Below are positions 62,772 to 64,000 of a stretch of DNA of 64,000 bases, piece after piece. The notes beneath the pieces were generated by a model. It did not search any database and was not told where the DNA came from. It saw only the letters and a list, made by a program, of their open reading frames with translations. How positions within the stretch are numbered: the first letter of the stretch is position 1; the number at the start of each line of letters is the position of its first letter. Source of the DNA: Gentiana macrophylla (lineage: Eukaryota > Streptophyta > Magnoliopsida > Gentianales > Gentianaceae); assembly GCA_026214975.1 (NCBI GenBank), contig CM047817.1:62776407-62840406 (forward strand). Direction: 5' to 3'. A program made the translations under genes and the position numbers.

Positions 62772-64000
62772 TCATACACTTCCCTGATTACGCCTCCCTA
62801 CATACGTATTTTTCTCTCCCTTAGTTTGAAAACTAAGCAAAAGATCATAACGGAACCATATGTAGTCACTACACAACTTTTCTAACGAGGCACGGGGTAA
62901 GGGCTTCGTGAAAATGTCACCACCGATGCGTAGTTGGCACAAACTCAATAGATATCGCTCCATTTTGCACGTGATCACGTATAAAATGATAACGAATGTC
63001 TATGTGTTTGGATCGAGTGCAATACAGATTGTGTGCAAGGTCTATTGCACCGGGTACTATCGCAATAGACGGGAACACAATCTGTATGCATATGCCGGGT
63101 CTCGCTAATCGTTGTTTGAGCCAGAGGAGTTGAGCACAACAATTACTCAAGGCTACGACTACTTTCCGTGAGTACTAAGGGCAACACTAGGTTGCTTCTG
63201 TAGAACCAAGAGATGAGACGGTCCCCAAGTAATTGACAGTACCACTAGTACTCTTCCGTTCAATACGACAGCCACCATAGTCGGCATCGCTGTAAGCGAA
63301 AAGTGTAAGTGATGAATCTCGAGAGTACCAGAGACTTAATGTGGGTGTGTGCCTGAGATATCGGAAAACTTGCTTGACAAACTTTGTAATGCGATATCTT
63401 AGGATTAGATTGAAAACATGCACATAATCCTACGGCAAATCAGATGTCGGTCTCGATGCGTCGATATAAGCAGAGAACCGATCATAGATCGATATAAGTG
63501 AGAGTCAAACGGCTCACCATCTTCATCAAGTGTAAGTTTGACCGACGAGCTCTATAGGAGTCGTAGCAGTGTTTCAACGTGTCAAACTTAAACTTGGTGA
63601 ACATATCTCTCGATATACTTAGTTTGACTTATGTGTGTGCCGGATCGTGTTTGCTTGATCCGTAAGCCGAGGAAGAAACTTAGCTCTCCCATGGTCGACA
63701 TTTCAAATTGAGAGGACATCGAGTCTCAAACTCGCAGCATAAAGCCGGGTCGGTAGAACCAAGATAATGTCATCGACATTGACCTGGCAACCAGGATGTC
63801 GAGCCGGACTTTTTTATGAATAAGGTGTTATCCACCCTACCCCTAACGGGGCCATTAGCTAAAAGCACCGATGACAACTTATCGCACCATGCTCTAGGCG
63901 CTTGTTTGAGTCCGTAAAGTGCTTTCTTGAGACGGAAGACATAATCGGGATGAAGTGTATCCTCAAAGCCCGGAGGCCGCCGAACATACACTTTTTTATC
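62772..64000 (-). pseudogene. SIRE-like copia reverse transcriptase and RNase H (element D), partial
   Basis: On minus from the right edge: PPGFEDTLHPDYVFRLKKALYGLKQAPRAW-type RT block (63970-63880; key part KKALYGLKQAPRAW), the catalytic box read as QVNVDDIIL (about 63795-63765, Asn instead of Tyr in YVDD), then FRYLRHTPTLSLWY, YSDADYGGC and KSTSGTVNYLG of the RT-RNase H link (63370-63210), and IFTKPLPRASLE (about 62915-62880) of the RNase H tail. Frameshifts separate the blocks; many lie at TCG or CGA where CTG or CAG is expected, so some may be sequencing artefacts. The 5' part lies outside the window. Confidence 0.88.

Overview
This window comes from a plant nuclear genome, most likely a eudicot. 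It is AT-rich, its short gene pieces are plant-type (OST4, choline-phosphate cytidylyltransferase, DUF1068, an A-type P450, an MCRS1-like FHA protein) and nearly all the rest is plant transposable elements. I cannot name the species. There is one assembly gap (38619-38718). The only candidate host gene that reads intact is a 37-codon OST4 frame at 2262-2375, and a copia LTR ends two bases before its start codon.

Layout. 1-2259: 3' half of a plus-strand Ty1/copia element (X), ending in its LTR. 2262-2375: OST4. 2376-3869: LTR-like debris with a Mutator-like foldback MITE (11-bp duplication). 3870-12002: minus-strand copia element F (long leader, PBS, 5' LTR), interrupted by a 4.0-kb minus-strand Helitron (6079-10111) carrying exons of a cytidylyltransferase gene and a DUF1068 gene. 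12003-15580: degraded minus-strand Ty3/gypsy element G (retropepsin, tRNA-Asp-type PBS, 5' LTR). About 15581-27944: plus-strand autonomous-type Helitron (Rep-helicase and RPA-like genes, both broken), itself split by a 5.0-kb MULE-like element (21563-26570) with 10-bp duplications and odd internal repeats. 27945-31129: TA microsatellites, a CACTA MITE, LTR fragments and two foldback elements. 31130-32452: P450 and MCRS1-like gene fragments. 32718-38618: SIRE-like element A.

38719-64000 is a nested stack. Copia E (minus) is entered at 42844 by copia C (plus). C's gag is cut at 47033 by SIRE-like copia D (minus), whose 3' LTR carries a 1.8-kb tandem duplication. D's LTR is cut by SIRE-like element B (51483-62132, duplication CTTCT), and B's own 3' LTR is cut by a solo gypsy LTR (53094-54646, duplication CTTGT). 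D's reverse transcriptase and RNase H run off the right edge.

Points most worth pursuing: (1) SIRE-like elements A and B have no visible pol but share a large extra ORF preceded by its own TATA box; (2) the LTR junction at the OST4 start codon; (3) the MULE with GTTACTAC arrays that switch strand between its arms; (4) a patchwork of CTG/CAG to TCG/CGA differences between near-identical copies, which looks like a base-calling artefact at CHG sites and would mean some frameshifts here are not real.
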